Source of the DNA: Profundibacter amoris
GTDB lineage: Bacteria > Pseudomonadota > Alphaproteobacteria > Rhodobacterales > Rhodobacteraceae
Assembly: GCF_003544895.1 (NCBI RefSeq)
Contig: NZ_CP032125.1
Coordinates: forward strand, 2,680,001-2,744,000
Length of the DNA stretch: 64,000 nt
Direction: 5' to 3'
Both the position numbers and the translations under genes were made by a program. The notes under the pieces are model-generated. The model was given only the letters and a program-made list of their open reading frames with translations, ran no database searches and was not told the origin of the DNA. Below, in pieces: positions 44,568 through 54,334 of this stretch. The stretch's first letter is position 1; every line of letters starts with the position of its first letter.

Positions 44568-45574
44568 CCGGCTATTTCCGCCCGATCCCTATGCAGGACA
44601 CCACCCGATCCGCTGACGCCCGCGCGATTGCCGGTGGCTGTTGTTGGTTCGACCGCGCCGAACGCATCACGCGGGGTGGCACGCGCGAACTGGTGGGGAT
44701 TGCCGATATTCCGGCCGATGTGCTGGAGCGGATCACCACCCCCCGCGCCCCGATGGCAGGGCTGACGTTCGATGCCCCGCGCATCATGGGCATCCTGAAT
44801 GTCACCCCCGACAGTTTCTCGGACGGGGCCGATTTCATCGCACCCGACGCCGCCGTGGCCCATGCCCGCGACATGGTCGCGACAGGCGCGGATATGATCG
44901 ACATCGGCGGCGAATCCACCCGCCCCGGCGCGGATTTCGTGCCGGTTAACGAAGAAATCAACCGCACCGCCCCCGTGATCAAAGCCATCCGTGCCGAGAT
45001 GACCACGCCAATTTCCATCGATACCCGCAAGGCCCCTGTGGCACAGGCCGCGTTGGAGGCCGGTGCCAACCTGATCAACGATGTGGCCGCCTTTACCCAT
45101 GATCCGGTACTGGCCGAAGTGGCAGCACAAACCGGTGCGCCCGTCTGTCTGATGCACGCGCAGGGTGACCCCGAAACCATGCAAAATGATCCGCTCTATG
45201 ACGACGTGTTGCTGGATGTTTACGACTTCCTGTCCGAGCGGATCAATGCCGCTGTAACCGCAGGCATCCCGCGCAACCGCATCATGGTGGACCCCGGCAT
45301 CGGTTTTGGCAAAACCATGCAACACAACCTGACCCTGCTGCGCGACATCAGCCTGTTTCACACCTTAGGCTGTCCGATCCTGCTGGGGGCCTCACGCAAA
45401 AAATTCATTGGTGTCATATCCGGCGCCCGATCGGCAAAAGACCGCGTATACGGGTCGGTTTCCGTGGCGTTAGACGCTGTGGCGCAGGGTGTTCAGGTGG
45501 TCAGGGTCCATGATATAGAGGCCACAAAGCAGGCAATCAGCCTGCAAACAGCAATACGGGGGCAACAGGAATGA
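44564..45574 (+). CDS. folP: Dihydropteroate synthase
   Basis: A 336-residue TIM-barrel enzyme joining p-aminobenzoate to the pterin pyrophosphate. Seen: [34 protein letters not shown], and the closing GASRKKFIG. The N-terminal 65 residues precede the barrel and are longer than in E. coli FolP. It overlaps both folB and glmM by four bases, so the three are one translation-coupled unit; folate synthesis links functionally with the glycine cleavage genes elsewhere in this window. Confidence 0.96.
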   Translation: MTGYFRPIPMQDTTRSADARAIAGGCCWFDRAERITRGGTRELVGIADIPADVLERITTPRAPMAGLTFDAPRIMGILNVTPDSFSDGADFIAPDAAVAHARDMVATGADMIDIGGESTRPGADFVPVNEEINRTAPVIKAIRAEMTTPISIDTRKAPVAQAALEAGANLINDVAAFTHDPVLAEVAAQTGAPVCLMHAQGDPETMQNDPLYDDVLLDVYDFLSERINAAVTAGIPRNRIMVDPGIGFGKTMQHNLTLLRDISLFHTLGCPILLGASRKKFIGVISGARSAKDRVYGSVSVALDAVAQGVQVVRVHDIEATKQAISLQTAIRGQQE

Positions 45575-46914
45575 GCGGCAGGCTTTTTGGAACCGACGGG
45601 GTGCGCGGGCGCGCCAACAGCTATCCGATGACTGCGGATATCGCGCTGAAACTGGGGGCTGCGGCGGGGCGGTATTTTCGCACCGACGGACAGAACCGGC
45701 ACCGTGTGGTGATCGGCAAGGACACCCGCCTGTCCGGCTATATGCTGGAAAATGCGCTGACCGCAGGGCTGACCAGCACGGGGATGAACGTGCTGCTGCT
45801 GGGACCGGTGCCCACCCCCGCCGTCGGCTTTCTGACCCGCAGCATGCGCGCCGATCTGGGCATCATGATTTCCGCCAGCCACAATCCGCATCAGGACAAC
45901 GGCATCAAGTTTTTCGGCCCCGACGGCTTCAAACTGTCGGACGAGGCGCAGGATGAAATCGAACGCATACTGGCGGGCACAATCGAACCGGTCCAGCCGC
46001 AGAACATCGGCCGTGCCAAACGGATCGACGATGCGCGCGGGCGCTATGTGGAATATGCCAAAACCACCTTTCCGGTGCTGGGCGGACTGTCGGGCCTGAA
46101 GGTGGTTGTGGACTGTGCCAATGGTGCCGCCTACCGCGCCGCCCCCGAGGTTTTGTGGGAACTGGGCGCCGAAGTGATCCCCGTGGGGGTGTCGCCAGAC
46201 GGGTTCAATATCAATCGGGAATGCGGCTCGACCTACACGCAAACCGCCGCCGAAGCGGTGGTGCAACATGGCGCGGATATGGGCATCTGTCTGGATGGTG
46301 ATGCCGACCGGGTGATGATCATTGATGAAAACGGACAGGTGGCCGATGGTGACCAGATCATGGCGCTGATGGCCAGCCGCTGGGCCGCCAATGATACGCT
46401 GAAGGGCGGCACTCTGGTGGCCACGGTAATGTCCAATCTGGGGCTGGATCGCTATTTGCAAGGCCAGGGCCTGACCCTGCACCGCACCGCCGTCGGCGAT
46501 CGTTATGTGGTCGAGGCGATGCGGGCGAACGGCTGGAATCTGGGCGGCGAGCAATCGGGCCATATCGTGATGACCGATTATGCCACCACCGGCGACGGGC
46601 TGATTGCCGGTTTGCAGTTTCTGGCGGCGATGGTGGACACCGGCAAACCGGCCAGCGAGTTGACGCAAAGCTTTGAAACGGTGCCGCAAAAGCTGACCAA
46701 TGTGCGCTATGCCGCCGGTCAGGAACCTTTGAATGCCGCGACCGTCAAGGCGGCGATTGCTGCGGGTGAGGAAAAGCTGAAGGCCAATGGTCGTCTGTTG
46801 ATCCGCAAATCCGGCACCGAACCCCTGATCCGTGTGATGGGCGAATGCGAAGATCAGGCGCTGCTGGATGCGGTGATCGGCGACATCGTTACGGCTGTCG
46901 AACAGGCAGTTTAG
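45571..46914 (+). CDS. glmM: Phosphoglucosamine mutase
   Basis: A 447-residue alpha-D-phosphohexomutase converting glucosamine-6-phosphate to the 1-phosphate for UDP-GlcNAc. It begins [19 protein letters not shown]; the phosphoserine is S103 in [12 protein letters not shown]; the metal loop is DGDADR; and the substrate loop GGEQSGH. Length normal. Third gene of folB-folP-glmM, overlapping folP by ATGA. Its last 26 bases overlap the convergent transporter gene. Confidence 0.97.
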   Translation: MSGRLFGTDGVRGRANSYPMTADIALKLGAAAGRYFRTDGQNRHRVVIGKDTRLSGYMLENALTAGLTSTGMNVLLLGPVPTPAVGFLTRSMRADLGIMISASHNPHQDNGIKFFGPDGFKLSDEAQDEIERILAGTIEPVQPQNIGRAKRIDDARGRYVEYAKTTFPVLGGLSGLKVVVDCANGAAYRAAPEVLWELGAEVIPVGVSPDGFNINRECGSTYTQTAAEAVVQHGADMGICLDGDADRVMIIDENGQVADGDQIMALMASRWAANDTLKGGTLVATVMSNLGLDRYLQGQGLTLHRTAVGDRYVVEAMRANGWNLGGEQSGHIVMTDYATTGDGLIAGLQFLAAMVDTGKPASELTQSFETVPQKLTNVRYAAGQEPLNAATVKAAIAAGEEKLKANGRLLIRKSGTEPLIRVMGECEDQALLDAVIGDIVTAVEQAV

Positions 46915-47806
46915 CCCGTTTCCAGCGTTGGCTAATCGCCAACCCAAGCAGGATCAAGGCAAGTGCAATATAGGTGCGCGCGGGCAGGGTTTCGGACAGG
47001 AACAACGCGCCGAAAATCACCGACCAGACCGGCACCTGATAGTTAACCAGTGACATGAACGATGGCCCCGCGCTGCGGATGATTGAAACCAGTAGCAGGT
47101 TGGCCATCGCCGTTGGCACAACGCCCAGAAACACCACCGCCAGCAACGGGACCGCAGGCCATTCCTGCGGGACACCCTCAAGAAGAATTGCGGCTGGCAC
47201 GATGATCAGCGCTGCCAATGTTGTGGCGGTTGCGGCAAAGGCGAACGGGTCAACCTTGGGCGCCAGTTTGGTGATGATGCTGCCAAAGGCATAACAGGCC
47301 GCCGCCCCGAAACAGGCCAGCCGCGCCAATGGCTCCAGCCCCGCCCCGCTGCTTTTGAACGCATCCAGCCCGATCAGAACCACCACACCGGAAAACCCGA
47401 TCAGAAATCCGAAAACCTTGCGACCGGTCATCTGTTCGCCCTTGATCAGAAAATGCGCCAGCGGCAACACCAGCAGGGGTACGGCGGCCATGGTGACCCC
47501 GGCAAAACCCGACGTCACATAGCCCTGCCCCCAGCTAAGCAAAAAGAACGGCAGCGCCATCGAGCAGATGCCGAACCCAAGTGCTGCCAGCCAGACCTTG
47601 CGCCCCTCGGACCCGCGCATCGTGGGCAGTTTCACCCCCATCACACGGACCAGCAACAGCAGGATAATCGCCCCCAGCGCAATCCGTCCGGCGGCCACCG
47701 TGATTGGACCAAACCCGCGTATGGCCACGGTGACCGCCATAAAGGATGATCCCCAGATTATGCCCAGCGCGCCAAGGCGCAGCCAGTTGATCAGCCCTGC
47801 TTCCAT
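46889..47806 (-). CDS. EamA/DMT superfamily transporter
   Basis: A 305-residue inner-membrane protein with about ten helices in two EamA repeats ([20 protein letters not shown] opens the first; [20 protein letters not shown] opens the second). This family exports amino acids or metabolites; the substrate is not readable. The start [14 protein letters not shown] at 47806 was preferred over an earlier frame start inside the ilvC terminator region. The 3' end overlaps glmM tail to tail by 26 bases. Confidence 0.85.
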   Translation of the reverse strand: MEAGLINWLRLGALGIIWGSSFMAVTVAIRGFGPITVAAGRIALGAIILLLLVRVMGVKLPTMRGSEGRKVWLAALGFGICSMALPFFLLSWGQGYVTSGFAGVTMAAVPLLVLPLAHFLIKGEQMTGRKVFGFLIGFSGVVVLIGLDAFKSSGAGLEPLARLACFGAAACYAFGSIITKLAPKVDPFAFAATATTLAALIIVPAAILLEGVPQEWPAVPLLAVVFLGVVPTAMANLLLVSIIRSAGPSFMSLVNYQVPVWSVIFGALFLSETLPARTYIALALILLGLAISQRWKRAKLPVRQP

Positions 47807-47825
47807 CTTTGATCTATCCCTGAAA

Positions 47826-47858
47826 CAAAAAAGGCGCCCCAAGGTCGGGACGCCTTTG
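47826..47858 (-). terminator. Intrinsic terminator of ilvC
   Basis: On the minus strand: AAAGGCG-x-CCC stem with GGG-x-CGCCTTT, a short loop and a T6 run (complement of the A-run near 47827-47832). It follows the ilvC stop by about 20 bases. Confidence 0.85.
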
Positions 47859-47878
47859 GTAAGATGTGGAAAAGACGC

Positions 47879-49018
<1,140 letters not shown>

Positions 49019-49040
49019 TCAGGATATTATAGAAAATATC

Positions 49041-49496
49041 ATGCTTGATGACACTGACCGCCGCATCCTGCGCCACATGCAGGCCGATCCCGAGCTGCCC
49101 ACCGCCGAACTGGCGACCAAGGCGGGGGTCAGTGCGGCTGTCTGCTGGCGGCGGCTGGAAAAACTGCGCGCCGGCGGGGTGCTGTTGGGGCAAGAGGCGG
49201 TGATCAACTGGCGCGCGCTAGGCTATGCGGTCGAGGTGTCCTTGCGTTTTACTCTGGACAAGACCCGCCGCGAAGCCTTTGACGAATTCCTGACCGAGGC
49301 CCGCAAGGTGCCCGAAGTGATCGAGATCCAGACATTCCTTGGCCGTGTCGATGTGCGCCTGAACGTGCTGGCCCGCGACATGGCGCATTATCAGGACCTG
49401 TACCGCACCCGCATCCTGACCCTGCCGCATATCGCCGATATCGAGGCGTTGATGCAGATCGCCACAATCAAATCGGGCGAGGTGCTGCCGGTATGA
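49041..49496 (+). CDS. Lrp/AsnC family transcriptional regulator
   Basis: A 151-residue regulator starting MLDDTDRRILRHMQADPELP, with winged HTH (ELATKAGVSAAVCWRRLEKL) and C-terminal RAM domain (VPEVIEIQTFLGRVDVRLNVLARDM). It faces ilvC across a 139-base intergenic region, so branched-chain amino acid control is a reasonable guess. Followed by an intrinsic terminator and a second family member. Confidence 0.87.
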   Translation: MLDDTDRRILRHMQADPELPTAELATKAGVSAAVCWRRLEKLRAGGVLLGQEAVINWRALGYAVEVSLRFTLDKTRREAFDEFLTEARKVPEVIEIQTFLGRVDVRLNVLARDMAHYQDLYRTRILTLPHIADIEALMQIATIKSGEVLPV

Positions 49497-49530
49497 TACG
49501 GGTTCAATTCTTTTGCCCGGCGGCACAGCT

Positions 49531-49659
49531 GGGCAGCGCCCGACCCTCCCCACGGGAGGGCGCTTTTGCAACGTCACACCAAATAAAATTACCGGTTATT
49601 AACGGCACCGTTCCGCCTCGCAAACCTATTGCACGCCCACCCAGGGTCGGGCGCTGCCC
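49531..49659. repeat. 17-bp inverted repeat flanking a terminator
   Basis: GGGCAGCGCCCGACCCT at 49531-49547 is exactly repeated in inverted form at 49643-49659. The left arm also belongs to a terminator-like hairpin GCGCCC...GGGCGC-TTTT (49535-49566) after the first Lrp/AsnC gene. Such GGGCGCTGCCC elements look like dispersed intergenic repeats of this family, which I could not check. Confidence 0.6.
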
Positions 49660-49689
49660 TCGTTTCTTTATCTGCGACGGAGTATCTTG

Positions 49690-50151
49690 ATGTCTTTTTC
49701 TCTCGACGAAACCGATCGCAACCTGCTGCGCGCTCTTGCCAAAGACGCCACCACCAGCGCCGGTGCTTTGGGCCGGCGGTTCGGCCTAAGCCAGCCCGCT
49801 ACATGGCGGCGCATCAAGCGGTTGCAGGACGCCGGTATCATAAAGGGCCGCCGCGTGGTGCTGGATGCTGCGGCCGTGGGCTTTGGTGTAACGGTGTTTC
49901 TGGGGGTGAAACTGGCCACCAAGGGCCGCGTGTCACTAGAGGATTTCGAACGCGCCGTCACGGCCATCCCCGAGGTCCAGCGGGTGCAGCATGTGCTGGG
50001 CATGTATGACTACCGCCTGCGGGTGGTGGCCCGCGACATTACCGATTTTGAGCGCGTCTTGCGCCGCCGGATCATGACATTGCCCGGCGTTGGCGATGTC
50101 GAGGCGAATGTGTTATTAAGCGAAGAACGCAGGCCGGGACCATTGGGGTAG
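49690..50151 (+). CDS. Lrp/AsnC family transcriptional regulator
   Basis: A 153-residue regulator: MSFSLDETDRNLLRALAKDATTS, HTH (GALGRRFGLSQPATWRRIKRL) and RAM domain (FERAVTAIPEVQRVQHVLGMYDYRLRVVARDI). Its C-terminus ends LSEERRPGPLG. It stands 149 bases upstream of a class V aminotransferase gene in the same direction, its likely partner. A TTG one codon earlier is a less likely start. Confidence 0.86.
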   Translation: MSFSLDETDRNLLRALAKDATTSAGALGRRFGLSQPATWRRIKRLQDAGIIKGRRVVLDAAAVGFGVTVFLGVKLATKGRVSLEDFERAVTAIPEVQRVQHVLGMYDYRLRVVARDITDFERVLRRRIMTLPGVGDVEANVLLSEERRPGPLG

Positions 50152-50160
50152 AGCCATGCT

Positions 50161-50221
50161 GTCCCGCACTTGATGCGGGGCCTCTTGGTCATTGCAGAAG
50201 GTCCCGCATCAGGTGCGGGAC
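50161..50221. repeat. 23-bp inverted repeat (intergenic hairpin)
   Basis: Arms GTCCCGCACTTGATGCGGGGCCT (positions 50161-50183) and its inverse at 50199-50221 pair with two wobble positions and a 15-base loop. It lies directly after the Lrp/AsnC stop, before the aminotransferase. It is shaped like the GTCCCGCA-type intergenic repeats of Rhodobacterales, and lacks a T-run. Confidence 0.6.
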
Positions 50222-50300
50222 TGCGGCGCAAAGGGCAGATAGGTTTTGCCAAGCCTTCCCTGGCGCGGTAACAAGATCATAAACAACCAAAGGAAACCCC

Positions 50301-51428
50301 ATGACAGCCCTTCTGCCCGATGTAGACCCCGATGGCATGCTTGAATTCTCGGTGGTCTTCACCGACCGCTCGCTAAACCACATGTCAGCGACCTTTCAAC
50401 AGGTGATGCGCGATATTTCCACCACGCTTGGGGATGTTTACAACGCCGATCATGTGGTCGTCGTGCCCGGTGGCGGCACCTATGCGATGGAATCTGTGGC
50501 GCGGCAGTTGGCAACCGGCAAAAAGGCCCTTGTGGTGCGCAACGGGTTCTTTTCCTTCCGCTGGTCGCAGATTTTCGAGATGGGCCAGATACCGGCCAGC
50601 GAAACCGTGATGACGGCACGGCGGGTCGGCAATGCAACAGACGCCCCCTTTGCCCCTGCCCCGATTGACGAGGTGGTGGCCAAGATCAGGGAAGAGCGCC
50701 CCGATGTGGTCTTTGCCCCGCATGTGGAAACCGCCTCGGGCATCATCCTGCCGGATGATTACCTGAAGGCCGTCAGTGCAGCCGTGCATGAATACGGCGG
50801 CTTGTTCGTGCTGGATTGCATCGCCTCGGGTTGTGCCTGGGTGGATATGAAGAAAACCGGTGTCGATGTGCTGATCTCTGCGCCGCAAAAGGGCTGGTCG
50901 GCGCAGCCGTCCGCCGGTCTGGTGATGCTGAATGACACAGCCCACGCGCGGGTCAAGGAAACCCAGTCCACCAGTTTCGCGCTGGATCTGGGCAAATGGC
51001 TGACCATCATGGAGGCCTATACAGGTGGCGGCCACGCCTATCACGCCACCATGCCCACGGATGCGCTAAAGGCGTTCCGCGACACCATGCTGGAAACCCG
51101 CGACTACGGCTTTGACAAGCTGCGCGATGCGCAATGGGAGCAGGGCAACCGCGTGCGGGCACTTCTGGCCGACCGCGGCATCAAATCGGTCGCGGCCGAA
51201 GGGTTTGGCGCACCGGGGGTGGTGGTCAGCTATACCGATGATCCCGAGGTGCAGACCGGCAAGAAATTCGCCGCCCTGGGCGTGCAGATTGCCGCAGGCG
51301 TGCCGCTGATGTGCGACGAGGGGCCGGATTACAAATCCTTCCGGCTGGGCCTGTTCGGGCTGGACAAACTGTATGATGTCGATGCCAGCGTGGCGCGATT
51401 GACGGCGGCGCTGGATCAGGTTCTGTAA
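50301..51428 (+). CDS. Class V aminotransferase (alanine/serine-glyoxylate type)
   Basis: A 375-residue PLP enzyme. FTDRSLNHMSATFQQVM near the start, VVVPGGGTYAMESVARQL, an ASGIILPDDYLK segment, LDCIASGCAWVDMK with the PLP-ring aspartate, and the PLP lysine in SAPQKGWSAQPSAG. This is the alanine-glyoxylate / serine-glyoxylate / isomerase-like branch. Substrate not fixed; the adjacent Lrp/AsnC gene suggests amino-acid responsive expression. Confidence 0.82.
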   Translation: MTALLPDVDPDGMLEFSVVFTDRSLNHMSATFQQVMRDISTTLGDVYNADHVVVVPGGGTYAMESVARQLATGKKALVVRNGFFSFRWSQIFEMGQIPASETVMTARRVGNATDAPFAPAPIDEVVAKIREERPDVVFAPHVETASGIILPDDYLKAVSAAVHEYGGLFVLDCIASGCAWVDMKKTGVDVLISAPQKGWSAQPSAGLVMLNDTAHARVKETQSTSFALDLGKWLTIMEAYTGGGHAYHATMPTDALKAFRDTMLETRDYGFDKLRDAQWEQGNRVRALLADRGIKSVAAEGFGAPGVVVSYTDDPEVQTGKKFAALGVQIAAGVPLMCDEGPDYKSFRLGLFGLDKLYDVDASVARLTAALDQVL

Positions 51429-51456
51429 ACCGGCAGGAAAGGGCCACCATTAGCGC

Positions 51457-52389
51457 TCACCCAAGCTGCCGATGTAAAAATGGCAGGGCTTCTTGCACAA
51501 TTCTGCGCCCTTCGGCAATCGCTTCGGCTGCGCGATTGAATTCTATCGTGCCAAATGGGCCAAGTTGCGGGTCCAGTATGATATGCGGTGGCTCGCCAGC
51601 CAGCCGGCTTCGCATAATCTGGCCCGTCATAATGTCAATCGAGGACGACAGCACCGCCATATAACTCAGGGGCTTTGCATCCGCATTCAGGAAACCGGGG
51701 GTCATGGCCCTGATCCGTTCTTTGACTGCGGGCGGAACGGTTTCAAGCATCCGATCCATAAGCGCCGAATAGGATCCATCCGGGTGATCGGGTTTGGTTT
51801 TCTTGTTGTTGCCTTCATGAATGTATTTCAGAATGTTCGCGTCGGGGTTAACGGCTATGATAAAATCTGCCCCCAGCGCACGGCATGCCGATACCGGAAC
51901 CGGATTGGTCAACCCGCCATCAACCAACCATTGGCCGTTCAGGTTATACGGCCGCAAGAAACCGGGGATCGAAACCGAGGCCCGGACCGCATCGAAAACC
52001 GACCCGTCTCTTAGCCATACTTCCCGCCCGGTCGTCAGATTACTGGCGATGGCCATATAGGGTTTTTCCAGCTCTTGGATAAGAGCATCCCCTTTGAAGC
52101 CTCGCAAAACATCAATGACACGAGATCCGTCAATCAACCCCCCATTCAACAGGTTGATATCCAGCAGCCGAACAATATCGCGGCGGGTGATACTAACGGC
52201 CCATTCTTCCAATTCGTCCAGCCACCCAGCCGCAAAAGCGGCCCCGACCAACGCGCCCATTGAACATCCGGCGACGATATCCGGCTCGAACCCTTCGTCT
52301 TTCAGGGCTTGTAAAACGCCGACATGTATCCAGCCCCGGGCACCACCGCTGCCCAGTGCAATACCTATTTTCGGTTTCGGGTCTGGCAT
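51457..52389 (-). CDS. Patatin-like phospholipase (RssA-like)
   Basis: A 310-residue Ser-Asp dyad hydrolase. Oxyanion motif GSGGARGW (13-20), nucleophile elbow G-C-S43-M-G, and catalytic Asp D157 in VDGGLTNPVPV. It probably hydrolyses acyl esters of lipids, as an intracellular enzyme. The start at 52389 is preceded by a run of eight G residues (complement of 52393-52400) that serves as SD; an alternative ATG at 52434 with AAGGCAGG is in frame and would add 15 residues. Confidence 0.85.
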   Translation of the reverse strand: MPDPKPKIGIALGSGGARGWIHVGVLQALKDEGFEPDIVAGCSMGALVGAAFAAGWLDELEEWAVSITRRDIVRLLDINLLNGGLIDGSRVIDVLRGFKGDALIQELEKPYMAIASNLTTGREVWLRDGSVFDAVRASVSIPGFLRPYNLNGQWLVDGGLTNPVPVSACRALGADFIIAVNPDANILKYIHEGNNKKTKPDHPDGSYSALMDRMLETVPPAVKERIRAMTPGFLNADAKPLSYMAVLSSSIDIMTGQIMRSRLAGEPPHIILDPQLGPFGTIEFNRAAEAIAEGRRIVQEALPFLHRQLG

Positions 52390-52600
52390 AATCCCCCCCC
52401 GTTGGCAGGCTCCATAACGCACTTGCGTTTTCATATAGCCTGCCTTGCCCCGAAAAGCCATTGGTCCGCTTGGGCATCCCCGGATTACCCGAAAAACCCG
52501 TTAGCAGCCTGTAACCGATTATTCATGTATTATTGCCAAACAGCAATCTGCGGCATGATCCTGCATTCATGCAGCACCTCAAACACCACAGATTCTTTGC

Positions 52601-52828
52601 TCAGCCCAGTGTCAGCAACACCATGATTACAAAGATCACTGGAACAGCAGCCACAGCAGGAAAGATAAAACCGGCAAGGCCGAACAATGCGCTGGAAGTG
52701 GCCCAGCCGCCAAGGATGGCAACAATCGCTGCATAAGTCAGGTTTGTCGCCCGTTTTTCGGCCACGTCTTTTTTAGTTACAGTTTCAAATGTATCGTCCG
52801 CTGCCGCGGGGTGTTGGCTCATGTCCAT
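52601..52828 (-). CDS. Small hypothetical membrane protein
   Basis: A 75-residue protein: an acidic soluble N-terminus (about 1-27, with DDTFETVTKKDVAEKRATN) and two closely spaced hydrophobic helices (about 29-49 and 53-74). AGGAG lies 7 bases before the ATG at 52828; a second ATG two codons on is possible. Family not recognised; it resembles short cytochrome-oxidase-associated subunits in form only. Confidence 0.6.
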   Translation of the reverse strand: MDMSQHPAAADDTFETVTKKDVAEKRATNLTYAAIVAILGGWATSSALFGLAGFIFPAVAAVPVIFVIMVLLTLG

Positions 52829-52921
52829 CGGGATTCTCCTGTTTGCGCTCTGGCTGCGGTATATGACGCGGAAAGGGTAAAGATACGATGCGTATTTTCG
52901 CGCAGCGCCAAATTGACGCAT

Positions 52922-53572
52922 CTATTTACGCAGGGTTTGAAGGAAATCCGTCAGATCATCGGTGTGATGGTGGATATGCGGGGCCGGTTTAGCGGGGTCC
53001 GGCGCAACATGGACGCATTGCATCCCCATATCATGCGGCACAGCCAGATTGCGGGTGTCATCCTCGAACATCGCGCCGGTTTTCGGGTCCACCCCGTCTG
53101 TTGCAAACACCGTTTCAAACGCCGCACGGTCCGGTTTGGGGTGAAACCCCGCATGCTCTACCCCGTAGACCGCGTCAAACACCCCCGCCAACCCGCGCGC
53201 CTCTAGCACCCGTTCACCATAAGGGGCCGAGCCATTGGTATAAACAATCTTGCGCCCCGGCAGGGCACGGATGGCGGCGGCCAATGCGTCGTCCCGCTCC
53301 AGATGCTCCAGCGAGATTTCATGCACATGGGTCAGATAAGGCGTGGGGTCGACATCATGTTCACGCATCAGACCCGCCAGCGTGGTGCCGTAGGTGTGCC
53401 AGTAATGACGGCGCAGATGATCGGCCTTTGTGCGGTCCACGTTCAGGGACTGCATCACATATTCGGTCATCTTCACCTCGATCTGGTCGAACAGACGCGC
53501 GCCGGGATGATACAGCGTGTTGTCCAGATCAAAGACCCAGTGGCGAACATGTGAGAAACGTTTGGCAACCAT
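52922..53572 (-). CDS. HAD-superfamily pyrimidine 5'-nucleotidase
   Basis: A 216-residue HAD phosphatase: motif I FDLDNTLYHP (DxDxT), motif II VYTNGSA, a Lys in HPKPD and motif III FEDDTRNL. The DNTLYHP form and TNG box are those of the pyrimidine 5'-nucleotidase (YjjG/SDT1-like) branch. The start MVAKRFSHVRHWVF at 53572 fits homologues; the open frame upstream to 53899 crosses the divergent GntR start and is rejected. Confidence 0.85.
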   Translation of the reverse strand: MVAKRFSHVRHWVFDLDNTLYHPGARLFDQIEVKMTEYVMQSLNVDRTKADHLRRHYWHTYGTTLAGLMREHDVDPTPYLTHVHEISLEHLERDDALAAAIRALPGRKIVYTNGSAPYGERVLEARGLAGVFDAVYGVEHAGFHPKPDRAAFETVFATDGVDPKTGAMFEDDTRNLAVPHDMGMQCVHVAPDPAKPAPHIHHHTDDLTDFLQTLRK

Positions 53573-53674
53573 GTGCCCATCAATAGGGCGCGGCGGGCGA
53601 TGTTTCAACGCATTTGCTTGATTGATCGGGTCACGCCGGATTAGGGTGCGTGCAATCAGTTTCGGAGACAGGCA

Positions 53675-54334
53675 ATGAGTGAAATACGGCCCCAGAACAA
53701 AGACGCCTACGGGCTGATCCTTGAAGCGATTGATGTGGGGGTCTACAAACCCGGCAGCCGGCTGGTAGAAAGCGAGCTGGCCGAACGGTTCGGCGTTTCG
53801 CGCACCCCGATCCGCGAGGCGCTGCAACGGCTGGAAACGCAGGCCCTTCTGATCCGCGACGGGCGTAGCCTGATTGTGGCCTCGCTGGATCATAACCAAC
53901 TGGCGGAACTATACGCGGTGCGCTCCGAACTGGAGGGGCTGGCGGCCCGTCTGGCGGCCCAGCACGCGGCGCCGGAAGAGGTGCGCGTTTTGCGCAAGAT
54001 GGTCGAGGATGACCGCAAGCTGGTGGACGACCCCGAAGCCTTGTCGCGGGCAAACCGGCGGTTTCACAAACAGATCCATCTGGCCTCGCACAACCGTTAT
54101 CTGGTGCTGCAACTGGACCTTGTGCATCGCACGATGGCGCTGCTGGCCACCACATCGCTGGCGGTCGAGGGACGCGGCGAAGGGTCATTGGCCGAACATG
54201 ACGCGATTGTCACAGCGATTGAAAACGGCGATGGCGATGCGGCCTATGCGTCGCTGAAAACCCATATTTCCAAGGCGTTTGAAACCCGTCTGGAGTTGGA
54301 CGCCGGTCAGCCGGAGTTCTCGGATATCCTTTAG
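53675..54334 (+). CDS. GntR family regulator, FadR/FCD subfamily
   Basis: A 219-residue regulator: N-terminal winged HTH (RLVESELAERFGVSRTPIREALQRLE, about 27-52) and C-terminal all-helical FCD domain, with metal-ligand candidates in NRRFHKQIHLASHNRY and the EHDAIVTAIENGDGDAA segment. FCD regulators usually sense organic acids. No target is obvious; the divergent HAD gene is a candidate. It overlaps the convergent glycosyltransferase gene by four bases. Confidence 0.88.
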   Translation: MSEIRPQNKDAYGLILEAIDVGVYKPGSRLVESELAERFGVSRTPIREALQRLETQALLIRDGRSLIVASLDHNQLAELYAVRSELEGLAARLAAQHAAPEEVRVLRKMVEDDRKLVDDPEALSRANRRFHKQIHLASHNRYLVLQLDLVHRTMALLATTSLAVEGRGEGSLAEHDAIVTAIENGDGDAAYASLKTHISKAFETRLELDAGQPEFSDIL

